A stretch of DNA of 64,000 bases from Fusarium oxysporum f. sp. lycopersici 4287 (Eukaryota; Ascomycota; Sordariomycetes; Hypocreales; Nectriaceae), in assembly GCF_000149955.1 (NCBI RefSeq), contig NC_031000.1:1439163-1503162 (forward strand), in the 5' to 3' direction. How positions within the stretch are numbered: the stretch's first letter is position 1; the number at the start of each line of letters is the position of its first letter. Under the pieces are notes generated by a model. The model saw only the letters and a list, made by a program, of their open reading frames with translations. It was not told the origin of the DNA and did not search any database. The translations under genes were made by a program, and so were the position numbers. Shown here piece after piece: positions 50,555-61,269 of this stretch.

Positions 50555-51162
50555 TCATATGTTGTCACATCTACAGCTGCCTATTGTTTTCACCGAGATC
50601 CCTTTCATTTCAAACTCTATCGCTTTTTCCGATGCCTTGGGCTGTTGGTCCCTCATTGACGCTCTTTTCAACCCAGGATATCCTAGCTTTCAGATATGAA
50701 GTGTATCTAGATTCATCTATGAAAGGCAGGTCTTGGACAGTATATTAGATAGAAATCAAGAGCTTCTAGATACGTATATCTAATGCCCCATTCTCAATAG
50801 ATGCGGTCATGATTGTAGAGTTCACACTTACCAAGCAACTGTAAGAGGCAAGGATAAACACGCAATGGGAAAGTGTATAATTGGCAAATTACGAGGGGCA
50901 ATTGGTACAGTAGCTCGAATTTGATTTCGGTAATCTCAGGTCGTCTTATCTTGCAACTAAAGGTTTGCCTCGTCCGGGTATACCAGTACCGCCCGAAGCC
51001 GCAAGCTGCAACCCCAAATCCAGAACAAATGCAAATAATACCGTCAAATTACTATACTAAATAATATATTTTACAGACAGTAAAATAAAACTAAGATAAT
51101 AATTAACCTTTAATACAATAAATAAAATAGAGGCCGTGTTCCAGGTTCAGCATACAATTTAA
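50555..51162. other. Spacer, nothing recognised
   Basis: About 600 bases; AT-rich near 51060-51130, which would include the 3' flank of the minus-strand secreted-protein gene. Confidence 0.35.
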
Positions 51163-51702
51163 TCAATACCTCGCGTTTGTGATCCACCAGTGGACGGTCG
51201 CTCTATCGTCAGTATCCTCCTTAGTGTTGCGGACATAGTCCACATGCTCCCACTTCTGATCAGGTGGTACGACAAAGGACCCAGATTTCTTGCCATCCAA
51301 GTCGGTTGTCATTTCACTGTCGCCCTCGTACAAATTCATAGTATAGCCAACCTTCAGAGAGCCGTCGGGAAGAAGGTTTAGCCCCGTGTAGACGTGAACG
51401 CGGATTTCTCCGCCAGCACTGGCAAGGAAGAAGTCGGTGTATGAGTTTCCCCTCCAGTCGCCTAGAGTGTATGTTCGAGGGCGCTGATCTCTCTTGAAGT
51501 AGTCGTCAGACCAGGGCGACTCGTCGTCCCTGATCAGGACGAATGTATCGAGTTCGATCCGGCGCAAGGGGCCGGCACGCCTCTCAATTCCAGGCGAGGG
51601 GGCGTTTTCTTGACCGCTGTGGGAGGCAAGCGAGTGGACAGGGGTAGCCACGGTGAGCATGGCCTGCACAAGGCCGAAGATGAATATGAAGAGACGCTTC
51701 AT
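51163..51702 (-). CDS. Secreted cysteine-free protein of unknown family
   Basis: 179 residues, single exon. The N-terminus is a clear signal peptide (MKRLFIFIFGLVQAMLTVAT, cleavage likely near residues 20-26). A Glu-Arg-Arg-Ala (about 41-44) could be a Kex2-type processing site, leaving a mature chain from about AGPLRRIELDTF. The rest is rich in Asp, Thr and aromatic residues with alternating patterns (TYTLGDWRGNSYTDFFLA, EIRVHVYTGLNLLPDG) suggesting a beta-sandwich. There is no cysteine at all, which is uncommon for small secreted fungal proteins. I do not recognise a family or activity. Its reverse strand has only short frames, and the upstream side (51703-51800) is an ordinary leader. It lies in a transposon-rich stretch, a common setting for host-interaction genes, but no effector role is shown. 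Confidence 0.72.
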   Translation of the reverse strand: MKRLFIFIFGLVQAMLTVATPVHSLASHSGQENAPSPGIERRAGPLRRIELDTFVLIRDDESPWSDDYFKRDQRPRTYTLGDWRGNSYTDFFLASAGGEIRVHVYTGLNLLPDGSLKVGYTMNLYEGDSEMTTDLDGKKSGSFVVPPDQKWEHVDYVRNTKEDTDDRATVHWWITNARY

Positions 51703-53704
51703 CTTATATCAAGGCGTGGAAGGCTGCTTTGTTGGGGTTGGAGTGGCATGCAAAAGAAAGACTGAGAATTCAACTTGTGTATTCAGGCTGGTGTCTTTTA
51801 TTTATATTTTTTTCTTGAACGGTAAAAGTCCACCTAGCGTCTGCGTACAGAGAGCTATTGGGTAGCAGTAAATACGATGGCCAGCTCTGACCAATCTATA
51901 TGCATGTGACGGATCAACCAACGTTCTGGTCAGCCCACAGCCATCCCTATTGTATGTACGGAGTAGGAGGTGGCAATCTCGTCAATGACAACTAAAAGTA
52001 TTTCTATATATAAATATATACTGTATATAAGAAGGATGTACACTGAAAAGCAATTTCTTTATATTTATACCTTAAAATACAGTCTCTTAACTAAACTTTT
52101 AAACATCTAATATAAGCTAACAAATAACTAAAACCTATATAATGTATTATTTTAGGATTTATCTTAATTAAAAAGACTTTTTAAAGCTATATACTGTATA
52201 ATAGCTTTATTCTGTTAAAGCTCACTAAGTGCCTTCAACATTGAATGCGTTGGATATGCGGTGTTTGGAAATTGCCGTTCGTGGACGGACACTTTGCTTG
52301 TTTATCCGTTCGGAGACGGGGCCGGACTATGTCTCGTAATTTGATAAAGAAAATAGCAAGCTTATGAAGCTTCAGTCTTCTGCACACAGCGGGGGTGATA
52401 TAAGGCGCAGCTGGAAACAAAGAGAACTGTAGGAACGCTTTGTTAGGGCTGTTCTAATTACGGCAGCGATATTCAGTTGGATTAAGGTGCTGGATCGAAT
52501 GGCGCCGTCTCCAAGACCCATCGGAAGGGATGGCTGAACTACTTGCGATAACTGGACATACACCAGACCTCTGCTAAGAATCGACGCATATGCTGGCTCC
52601 GTGTGATGGCATGTTGATCGAGGCCGCGATAGCATCTGGTGAGAGCGATGCTCCCCGGTAATAATACCACCGCGTGCTCAGTGGGACTGGTAGACGCCTG
52701 CGATAACTGCAGATTAAACATAAGGCATAAGCGACCGACCTTCGTCTCCCTTCGGGGAGAAAAAGGCAGCCTGAAACGAGAAATCCCAGATACACCTTTC
52801 TAGCTGGCTTTCGCTAGCCCTTACTTATGTCATTCCCCCGCATTATTAGGCTGGTTCGAGCGCTGACGCCAATTTGGTGGTGGCAATGTCCCAGCTGCAC
52901 AAAGCCTGTTTAGTGTAGTAGTAAAAGCAGGGGTCGAAACAGCCTCTCAGCGAATGTTGTACTGTACAATACATTGCGAGGTCGATTGCCGCAACGGTTG
53001 GCGAACGGAGGAGGTGACCTCATTCAAATGTCATCGTGTCTCACTATTCGTATTGCAGAAGACGTGGCATCAATGGCGTCTGGGAAGCGTTGACACGCGT
53101 GACATTGCACAGCCCCTGACTGCATGGCGTTCTCTTGTGTGCCTGGATAGTACCTCCGTCAATATTCGGAAGACGAAGGCCAGCAAAGATGCAGCCAGGT
53201 ACACCAATTAACCTCTCCTGCTTCCTTACAGTCGAGAAGCATTTCACTCATTAAAGAATTTTGGCTTAAAATCTGGACTTAATGTTCCTATAGCTGAGAT
53301 GGGTTGCAGATTGTCCTGGGAGAATCCCGAATAAAGGCGGCGATGTCGTTGTTAGCAACTGTGGAATGACAAAAGAGAGCATTTATATTTAGGGCAACAA
53401 ACTTGTGACGGGATGTAAGTGCCTCTTTTAGTCATATTCGTACTCTGGTGGTGGCCTCAATTCGAGCGGCGTATTATGTGCTCGTTCGATGACGCCATGG
53501 CTGAAACTTGAAACACCTCATATTCGACCTTGACCTGCAACTCCTTCATCAAAAGCTACATTTCTATTGCTACGAGACTTACATAAGGTAGCAAAAGCCC
53601 ATTGAATCTGTCTGGCATTATCTTTCGTTTCTCCTGCAAATCAGAAAGCCGTCGAAACACACTGCACCCTATCTCAACACCCGAACCTCACAATTACTTT
53701 CAAC
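51703..53704. other. Long spacer, partly very AT-rich
   Basis: About 2 kb. At 51990-52225 the DNA is strongly AT-rich, with CTATATA..ACTGTATA words near both ends. From 52235 to 52820 several short minus-strand frames overlap without domains. The stretch before 53705 (GCACCCTATCTCAACACCCG) looks like promoter and leader of the membrane-protein gene. No transposase remnants were recognised. Confidence 0.35.
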
Positions 53705-54822
53705 ATGGACTCTGAAGAACAAATCCGAGACGAATTATTCCCCAGTGAAACTTCCGCGGTTTTGCTAGGAATTCTTATTCCACCTCTCTTGATACTCTGG
53801 ATCTCTAGTCTGTACCTTGTCCGGCGTGAAGATGACCCAGCACGAATGGCCTTTATGTATATGAAAATTGTTTTCCCAATGGCCCTCCTGTGCGTTACGT
53901 CTTCCTTGCATGAGTCAAACACAATGTACTAGTTACTAACTCTTATAGCGCACTGACGCTTCGCTTCATCCATGTCATGGCGATGAACAAGATACTCGTG
54001 TCTCACGTCTCGGATGAGACCCCTCTGGATGAATTCCTGCACTGCATGGTCCACGTCATCAATCGCCTCGATGCTCTGTCCGCGACATTGCTCGACGTCA
54101 CTGATGTCTTCCTGATCATCACACTATTTGAGCTCGGTAATGGTTTCCTAATATACTTAACGGCCAAAAGATCAAGCTTTTACCTTGTTGTACGGTATGC
54201 GATTCTTGTTCCATCTACAGCTGTTCTCTACCATGACATTACCACCTTTATCCGGGGCCATTCTATCTGGATAAAGTCCTTATTGATGGACGAGGACAGC
54301 GAACAACGAATTTTGAAAGATCTTGAAGAGGGGGGTGAATGGGATACATCACTCCTGATTTTGTGGGGGGTTGCCTCTTTAGTCTTGCTTGCATATGCAT
54401 GCTTTATTTCTAACAGGGCCAGAGACAAGCCTCTAATTTTTGATGTAAGTCTGATTTCATATCCCTCCCTTCCATCCTCCTTCATTTTTCGTACCGGCCT
54501 GCTTCCCCCTTCGGCAAAGTGAAAGAGTGAAAACTAAATGATATCGCAACAGTCCACTATGATCTTTCTGGGAGTCACGGTTCTGAACCTCCTTAATCCA
54601 GGGAGACAGCTCCTAATGATTATCTTGGATCTGAACCAAGATGGACGGAATATCGCAAGGGAGTATTTTTACCTCATCGATAATATCCTTGACCACTGGG
54701 TGCGCTTCTTTATTATCGCGCTTATATTTGTCCTAGGCTTGCGGAAAGATAATGGGCTGTGGACTACACCATCACGTCTTCCTGGTGACCTGGTGCCGGC
54801 GATGAATGTAATTAAGGGTTGA
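53705..54822 (+). CDS. Multi-pass membrane protein of unknown function
   Basis: Three exons (53705-53889, 53949-54444, 54553-54822) give 316 residues. Intron 1 (GTGCGT..TAG, 59 nt) has a textbook GTTACTAAC branch point; intron 2 (GTAAGT..CAG) is 108 nt. About seven hydrophobic helices are visible: AVLLGILIPPLLILWISSLY, MKIVFPMALLCALTLRFI, LLDVTDVFLIITLFELGNGF, a YAILVPSTAVLY helix, LLILWGVASLVLLAYACFI, STMIFLGVTVLNLLNP and VRFFIIALIFVLG. The layout recalls fungal integral membrane proteins without a named domain, and nothing identifies a substrate. All three frames are intact, so it is probably functional. Confidence 0.78.
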
Positions 54823-56818
54823 TCTCAGTACCGCTTTAAAGAACTATAGGCATAAAGGAAATAGATGGGCCATTCTGAGGACGGAAATAGGGATAAGATG
54901 TTACTACTCACCGGGGGGGGGCCATAAGAATGCTGCCAACCATATCTCCCTACTCTTCTATTCCTAATTGTCGTGTACCCCTAATTGCCGCGTACCCCTG
55001 TTCACTTCTCAAGTAACTATCTATCTCCGGTTTATTCCCATGTAATCCATACTATGGCGACTTATTTATGCCATTTCGATCGACGGTCTGCGCCCATGTC
55101 ACATACGCGTGTGAACGCGTACTTGACCTTTCATACATTATCCACCCTCTTTACTGTAATTTCAATCCGAGGTTTCTTTCCAACGATCTTTACAAGCTCA
55201 TGTCATCGAGCGGCTAGTAGATTATGGGGCGGGACAAATTGCAAAACAGCAGCTAGATCAATAAAGTGGTCTTGAAAAAAAATACTGTAATTGAGTTCTC
55301 CATGTCTGTCTTTCATGGTTTCTACTCTAGAATACTAGATGGTAACGGGGCCCGTTACGGATTTGAGGCCAATCAAAACTATTTAATTCGACAAGGGCTC
55401 CTCAAACTCGTAACGAACCCCGTTACTGTCCAGGTCGTGTTCACAAAAACGCGGAACAGGGCCTGCTTCATAACATGGTGATCCGTGCCATCCTCGCTGA
55501 GTTCATTACTTGTAGGCAAGAGCCAATGATAGGTAACTAAAATTATTAGTTGATTTGACTTTAAGTCTAATCTCTCCTCGACTGTTGCATATTATACTTA
55601 TATTTGATGGATTAATAATTAGATTTATAGCATTTCTCTTCTCTAAGTATTTTACCTTCTCAATATTTCTACTCAACTGCATTCAAAAAACCGCCTTTAT
55701 TAACAAAATATCATACCAACTCAAGTTCAGCCGCTCCCCGTGTCAGTAACATCAATCGCGTGGGGGACTGGCTCAGTATACCCGGCAAGGCTGGGCAACT
55801 GACCGGTCTAGCACCAAGACAACCAACTTCATTCACAAGAGATTGCACTTTCCTGATTCGATGCCGTATGAAAGTTTGATGTTTCGGTTATTGGTAATAG
55901 TCCCACTGCCGATATCGGACAAAACCGCTGTTGATGTGAACTGGAGCTGAGTTGTTGTACATTTTAGAAATAGTACAACTTGCCAGACATGCCAACTTCG
56001 ACGGCCAAACGTGAGAGGTAGGCGCCGGATGAGCTCATGGGGATCTACATTGGAGGACACAGCCAGGGATGTAGTCGCAGCTTTCGCCAATGACGTTTCT
56101 GATGTCCGAGGTAGTAAAGCAGCGATCATAGATGTTATTGCCGGAGCTTGTAATGGCTACGGGAAGGGGGATCTAGCACAGTGACTTGAAACAATAGCAG
56201 AATGTGCTTCACCAATTTTCACCACTTCCGGCCGCAAATCAAATTGCACGATTGACTTGGACTAGTGGCATGTGAACGATAACTTTACTTTTTAGGTAGC
56301 TGCCACTTATCTAATATTCAAGTTTGTTTTTGCGCATCATTTATTGGTGTTATTTTAGTGCAGTACCGCATGATAATCACCTAGGGCTAGACGCTCAAAT
56401 CCTTCATAAGATGTTGCATTTAACAGGACGTTGTGGGTTCATTGTAGATTGTATGAACGTCACTACTATTATAAAGCATGCTATCCAGGTTGTGTGTCTT
56501 ATTAGCATAGAAATATAGGTATGTAGGCAAATAACTGACTAATATTTGACTCTATCCTTAACATAGATATATGGATTGAGAGAACGCTGCTGAAGTTATT
56601 GAGGATCGTTCTGAACTTCGATGTTGGCGAAAAGTCGATCGCAAATGCATTCTGGTGTTGAATATGCTAACTCGTATTATGCCTATGCTTAGAATTTCCT
56701 AGGACTGGTAGGATGGGCATCGGAGCTATGGCTCTCGAGCGTCCTATAGTAATATTTCCTGAACGAGGCTGCTTATGCATGTTTATAAACTTATCGAAAT
56801 ATCTGGTTATATTGATAA
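54823..56818. other. Long spacer between membrane-protein and NLR genes
   Basis: About 2 kb of short frames. It includes a run of Gs (54910-54919), the small inverted repeat at 55342-55426, and AT-rich DNA (55540-55740). A plus-strand piece at about 56580-56640 reads NAAEVIEDRSELRCWRK, faintly like the LWRKRG part of hAT transposases; too short to call. Confidence 0.35.
55342..55426. repeat. 85-bp imperfect inverted repeat
   Basis: The arm GTAACGGGGCCCGTTACGGATTTGAG is matched in reverse by the arm ending at 55426 with four mismatches in 26 positions; 33 bases lie between. The outer 17 bases are themselves nearly palindromic. It could be a very small foldback element or a protein-binding dyad. 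Confidence 0.6.
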
Positions 56819-59171
56819 TTACCCGGACTTGTTCCCCTCTAGTAACAAATTACCCCTGTTCTCCCACTCAGCAAGGCATGCCACTGATAGCATCGTCTGC
56901 GGGTAGTCCGTGCCAAGTACTCGTTTTCTTATAACTACACAGTTCCGCATGAGGGCTAGAGCATCTCCAGTCCGGCCACTCACTTTCCAGGTAATAGCTA
57001 ATTTATGCATACTCGTCAGTGTATCGGGATGCTCTTCTCCCAATGTCCTCTTCCTCATTGCTACTACTCCTGTTAACAGCTCTTCTGCCTCCTTCCATCG
57101 TCCCTGATTACTGTATAGTAATGCTAGGTTGGCCATGGTTGTTAGCGTATCAGGATGCTCTTCTCCTAGCATTTTAGTCCTTGTTTTCACCGCCTTCTTG
57201 TTTAAACTTTCTGCCATCTTGAACTTGCCGCTAGTCGACATATACTCTGCGCAATTTGTCAGCAAATGGGCCCAGTCTAGCAGCCCTTCAGCTGGCGGTT
57301 CCTCCCTAAACGTCGGTTCAATGTGAGGAAGTAAGACCTGACAGGTAGGCCAGGTCTCGAACGTGCCATCTGGAAAGAGTGTGGACATAGAGTGCAGAAA
57401 CAGCTGCCTCCATCGTCCTTCGTTACCCGTCGTAGATATCCAAAATCGTGTGCAGAATTGTACCAAATCATGCATGTCATATGAATCCCCAGTTGCTGTT
57501 ACAGACACAAGCGAGTAGCCGAGGAGTATATCAAGATCATCTTCAAAATTCTCACTCGCAGCATCTCTGTTGGCGTGGTCCGTCAGGTCGGTGGCATAGT
57601 CATGGAGAATAAATTCAGGGATTCCCTGTGGATTAAAGAAGCTCATAAAGGAAAGCAGTTTCACGGCAGATGGTCTCTCACGGCGTATCTGCTCAAGCGT
57701 GACTTGCCATGTTACCACGACTGAATTAGAGGCCGATTCATCTCGTCGAAGATCTCCTGCATCTTTGTTGAGGAGACTGCCCTTTTTCTTGTCACTCTCT
57801 TGGAAGGTATCTAGATATGTCTTTACTGACACACGGGGAGCGCGGCGGTTGATGTAGGCAGCTGCTTGAGTGATGGCCAGCGGAATACGATCTAGAGCAC
57901 GAAGAAGATCTGTAGCAGCATTCCCGTCGAAGTCACCATCGAGCTTGTTCTGGAGAAGCTGAAGGCCTTGGACGTCATCCATGGTCGGGACACTGTAGAT
58001 AGCTTTATAGCTTCCTGTCAACCTTTCAGCAGCGTCCATGCTACGTGATGTAATGAGAATAGTTCCATTGCGGCTTTTCGGTAGATATGCCGCTAGTAGC
58101 TGCTGATCGGTCCTCGCAATGGTGTTCTCGTTCGCAAGTCCCGTCACTGCCTTGGTTCCGCTGTTATGGACGGGATAAAAGAGGTTGACGTCATCGGCAT
58201 TATCCAGGATCATCAGCCAAGAGCCAGCTTCCTCTGTCTGCAGCCAGTCACGAATGAGCCTAAGCACATCCATATCAGGATCATTTCGCCGTGGCAACTG
58301 TAGCCTCTCTGCAATGGCCCGGTATGCCTCCTCAAATCTCGGCTTCGAACTCGCGTACACCCAGTAGACACTAGTCTGGGGTGATTCACTGTGGATGTGA
58401 TGGGCAAACTGGATAGCAGCCTGTGATTTGCTTTAGTCTGTCAGCAAAGGCCGTCTTCGAAACTGGATTATGTTTGCCATAGGCCATACCCAAATCCACC
58501 CATGCCTACAAGCGCTATGCGACTGGCGGAGCCCGTGTATTGGCTCTGAAGCCATGCAGTAATATCCGGTCGATCGACGAAGTCGGGGTCTCGGTCGAAT
58601 GGAACGTTGAAGCAAGGTATGTGGGCGGCTGGTCTATCTCTGCAGGATTGGAGTGAGACATCATCGAACTTTTGTTGGATGTCAAGCAAGATTGTACTGC
58701 GACGGCGTCAGTTGGTTCTGTCGATGTTCTGGGCCGTACGCTAACGCACGTTTGGTCGATTTGCAGACTTAACATAATGGTTTGCTTGTAGTGTTCTAAG
58801 TTGACAACAATTCCCCTAACCTCTTTGCTATCGAAAGGCCACTTAAGAGCACGGAGTCCGAGTCGGCGCATCGTCTTACTGGCTTTACCTGGATCCAGCC
58901 TGTTCTGCATTTGGATCAACTCTGACTTACAGCCATCAAGAGAATCGATCAATTCTCGTGATATCGTAAGCGCTTGATTATTTGGGCCGTATAAAACACG
59001 ATGGACTCCTCGGAGGCATGCATCTAGGTCCTTCAAGTGGCTCTGGAGGTGTTCGATGTCCGCCTTGGCGTTTCCGACTGCAGTCGAGTATTGGAAGCAG
59101 AGCGTCGCGACTTTAGCGGATAAATCAACAATGGCGATGACACTTGCAGCGAGTCCAACCGCCTCGGCCAT
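56819..59171 (-). CDS. NLR-like STAND protein: fungal N-domain, NB-ARC, TPR
   Basis: Three exons (59171-58750, 58696-58490, 58430-56819; introns of 53 and 59 nt) give 746 residues. The second splice completes the P-loop GMGGFGKS (about 205-212). The N-terminal about 140 residues (MAEAVGLAASVIAIVDLSAK then CLRGVHRVL) are the helical fungal STAND N-domain related to HeLo-like domains. NB-ARC motifs are the Walker B LMILDNADD (about 283-290), ILITSRSMDAAERL and LDRIPLAITQAAAYINR. The C-terminus has three kinesin-light-chain-type TPRs, each with GEEHPDTL or a relative (LGEEHPDTLTTMANLALLYS). Such proteins act in non-self recognition and programmed cell death in filamentous fungi: ligand binding by the repeats drives nucleotide-dependent oligomerisation. 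The repeat array is short. No lesion is seen. Confidence 0.92.
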
Positions 59172-59481
59172 GGTAATCGGTGTTTTTTTTTTTTTTTTGG
59201 CGCTTGGGAAAGATGTTTTCGAATTAAGCTCTCCAAACCGGTAGCTCTAGAATGGGGTTTTCAATAGCGGAGGGGCTTCCGTCAGCAGGTGTCACAGTGG
59301 ATGTATGCCTAACCGAGGCTGTGGCGTGGCGGAGCAAGTCGCTCAGCTCCTGTGACAGCCCGCTGCCTGCCGTCACGTTCAGCCAAGTCAGGCAGTCACC
59401 GGAGGAAAGTACAAAAATAAATCTCTAAGAGTATATCCGTGGCCAAAGCTTCCACTGCCGTTACGCGAATCGGCCAATACC
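59172..59481. other. NLR promoter region
   Basis: About 310 bases upstream of the NLR ATG. A run of Ts (59184-59199) lies just before the start; on the coding strand it is an A-tract. No other feature recognised. Confidence 0.4.
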
Positions 59482-59495
59482 AATATGGACTTGTG
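59482..59495. repeat. 14-bp target duplication of retroposon copy 3 (left)
   Basis: AATATGGACTTGTG, repeated exactly at 60785-60798. Confidence 0.92.
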
Positions 59496-60784
59496 TATGT
59501 ATATTTCTTTTCGTCCGGGGGACCGTAGGCCCCAAAAAGTCTCTTAATGGAGCACAGGACGTGCTGAGCTAAACTATCTACAATCGCTGCCGTGCTGATT
59601 CTCGCTCGGATCATCTGCAAGGCCTCTTGGATCGGAGCCGTATACATGCTCGAGCGTTTTCTGTACTCATTACCTCCAAGAGGCACCTCTCTACTCGTAG
59701 CCAGCTCTACAGTAGTTGTCGGTGAAGCACGTCCCACGGACATCAATACAGTTGATCTCAGCAGAGCTTCCCTCCAGCAACGCTTCTATCTAGTTCATCC
59801 AGCGTATCATCGGCACAAAGGCACATTACTCTCAAGAGGGCATCCCGTCAGCGGGAACATATCCCTCTCCAGCCTAGAATTCTCTTGCATAGATAGATCA
59901 AGTAGCTTTCCATACCCTGGGGCAGGAAGTCCATGATCCTTAAGATCGCCAGTAGCTGCAACCCTAGGACTATGCATCCTTGGGGAAACCCCTTGCAGGG
60001 GAAAAACCCAAGACGGCCAGAACGCTGCTCTGTAGACGAGGCAACCGCCCCGTTCCATGGTCTCCAGGTAAGCTCTGTACCGTTTCAACCCAGCGGTTTT
60101 TGTCACGTGGTCTCAACCAGTGAGACAAATTGTCGAAGCCTGGCGGTGTTCCAGGCAGCAGCCGAGGCTGCAAAGAAGAAGAGGTTCTCTGGGCAGTATG
60201 CGACTGCAGAGATCGGTCAAGCAGCTTCCGAGCTGCAAAAAGGGCAGCGAACCATGTAGGGTCCGTGCGTCAAGGTCGAGGGCACCAGGGGGCCCAGAAA
60301 GTCGAGCAGCCGGCGGCTGCTGGTGTTGTTCGGGCAGCTAAAGCTGCAGTAGTCGGTCGAGGCAGCGTTGAACTGCAGGCGAAAGTGAGAGTGAGGGTGC
60401 GATGACCCTCGATGTCAAGCAGCAGGATGCTGCGAATGTCGTCTGGGCAGCCGAGGCTGCAGAAGTCGGTCGTACGGGAAGTCGAGGGGCACAGAGCCCG
60501 GAATGTCGCAGGCTCGCGAAGCCGAAATGTCGAGGTGAGAAGAAGTCGCAAATACCACATATGAAATGGCGCTCGGGGGCGGTGTCAAGAGCTCGCGAAT
60601 CTTAGTGTCGTTGGACACTCGTCACGAAGAAAGGTCAACTCTCTGAATCCCTTTCTTCAGGCAGCTGTTAGGGTCCCGTTAGCCCCACAGTTGCTTTTAT
60701 TGCCATTTTGGCCTGCAAAAATTCTTCGCCCTAGCAGAGCGCTAACAGCGGGTGCCAAGGAAAAACTTTTACAGGTGAGAGTTG
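59496..60784 (-). mobile_element. SINE-like retroposon copy 3, long form (1289 bp)
   Basis: Lies exactly between 14-bp duplications. On the minus strand the 5' end is CAACTCTCACCTGTAAAAG, then TTGGCACCCGCTGTTAGCG, matching copies 1 and 2 over about 165 bases. The 3' end is TCAGCACGTCCTGTGCTCC...GGACGAAAAGAAATATAC. The 1-kb core is unrelated to the core of the short copies and contains the hairpin array at 60158-60530. A GTGTC-N4-GACAC hairpin (about 60603-60616) sits where the short copies have GACAA-N5-TTGTC. No reverse transcriptase or other known domain is encoded; minus-strand frames reach only about 115 codons. Shared ends with unlike cores suggest a family moved in trans by an unseen LINE. 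Confidence 0.85.
60158..60530 (-). repeat. Diverged tandem array of GCAG..CTGC hairpins
   Basis: Short perfect or near-perfect inverted repeats lie at 60158-60171, 60193-60207, 60221-60236, 60306-60320, 60334-60347, 60419-60433 and 60447-60460. The stems differ but stay paired: GCAGCC/GGCTGC, GCAGCT/AGCTGC, GCAGCA/TGCTGC, GCAGT/ACTGC. Units at 60306 and 60419 are 113 bases apart and align by eye over about 55 bases; an earlier, longer unit starts at 60158. In each unit one hairpin is followed by a TCGGTC motif. Confidence 0.75.
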
Positions 60785-60798
60785 AATATGGACTTGTG
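60785..60798. repeat. 14-bp target duplication of retroposon copy 3 (right)
   Basis: AATATGGACTTGTG, partner of 59482-59495. Confidence 0.92.
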
Positions 60799-61269
60799 AG
60801 CTTATAAGATTGGTAGCTGTAGGGTATATTCTTATTTCCTTGAATGGTTGTCGGGCGACAAAGTGACAAGGTGACAAAGTAACTTAACGTGCACTAGTCT
60901 GCCGCAGCCAATAACTGCGTGTTTTTGACTTGCATGTTCAGCAGTGGCTGTAGGCCATCGGTTTTATCACGCTCAGCTTGAACTGCGGACGTCGAATGAA
61001 GGTGCTTCAGAAAGGCGCTAATATTACATGATGGCTAACAGAGTTTGGAGATTGAAGCTGTACTTTTATCCCATCAAATTCGATTGCAATGGAGAACTTT
61101 GAATTCGACCCTAATGACTAAATGACCAAATCAACTCTACTAGAGTTGATTTTATTGACCCACTTTAAACCTAGTAGAGTTGATTATTGGCAGGGTGTAG
61201 AGTTAATTTGACATTATTCTATATACAGGAATAGTAGTGCTAATCAGAGCAGAGGTTTACCCTAGAACG
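60799..61269. other. Spacer with short direct repeats
   Basis: About 470 bases. A TAGTAGAGTTGATT-like word is repeated near 61138-61152 and 61173-61186. No gene recognised. Confidence 0.35.

Noticed and set aside
52853..52870. GGTTCGAGC as a tRNA T-arm or B box
   Set aside because: No acceptor stem, D-arm or A box at the right distance; no tRNA found in the window.
56560..56700. Possible hAT transposase scrap (RSELRCWRK)
   Set aside because: Too short and only weakly similar to the LWRKRG region; chance is likely.
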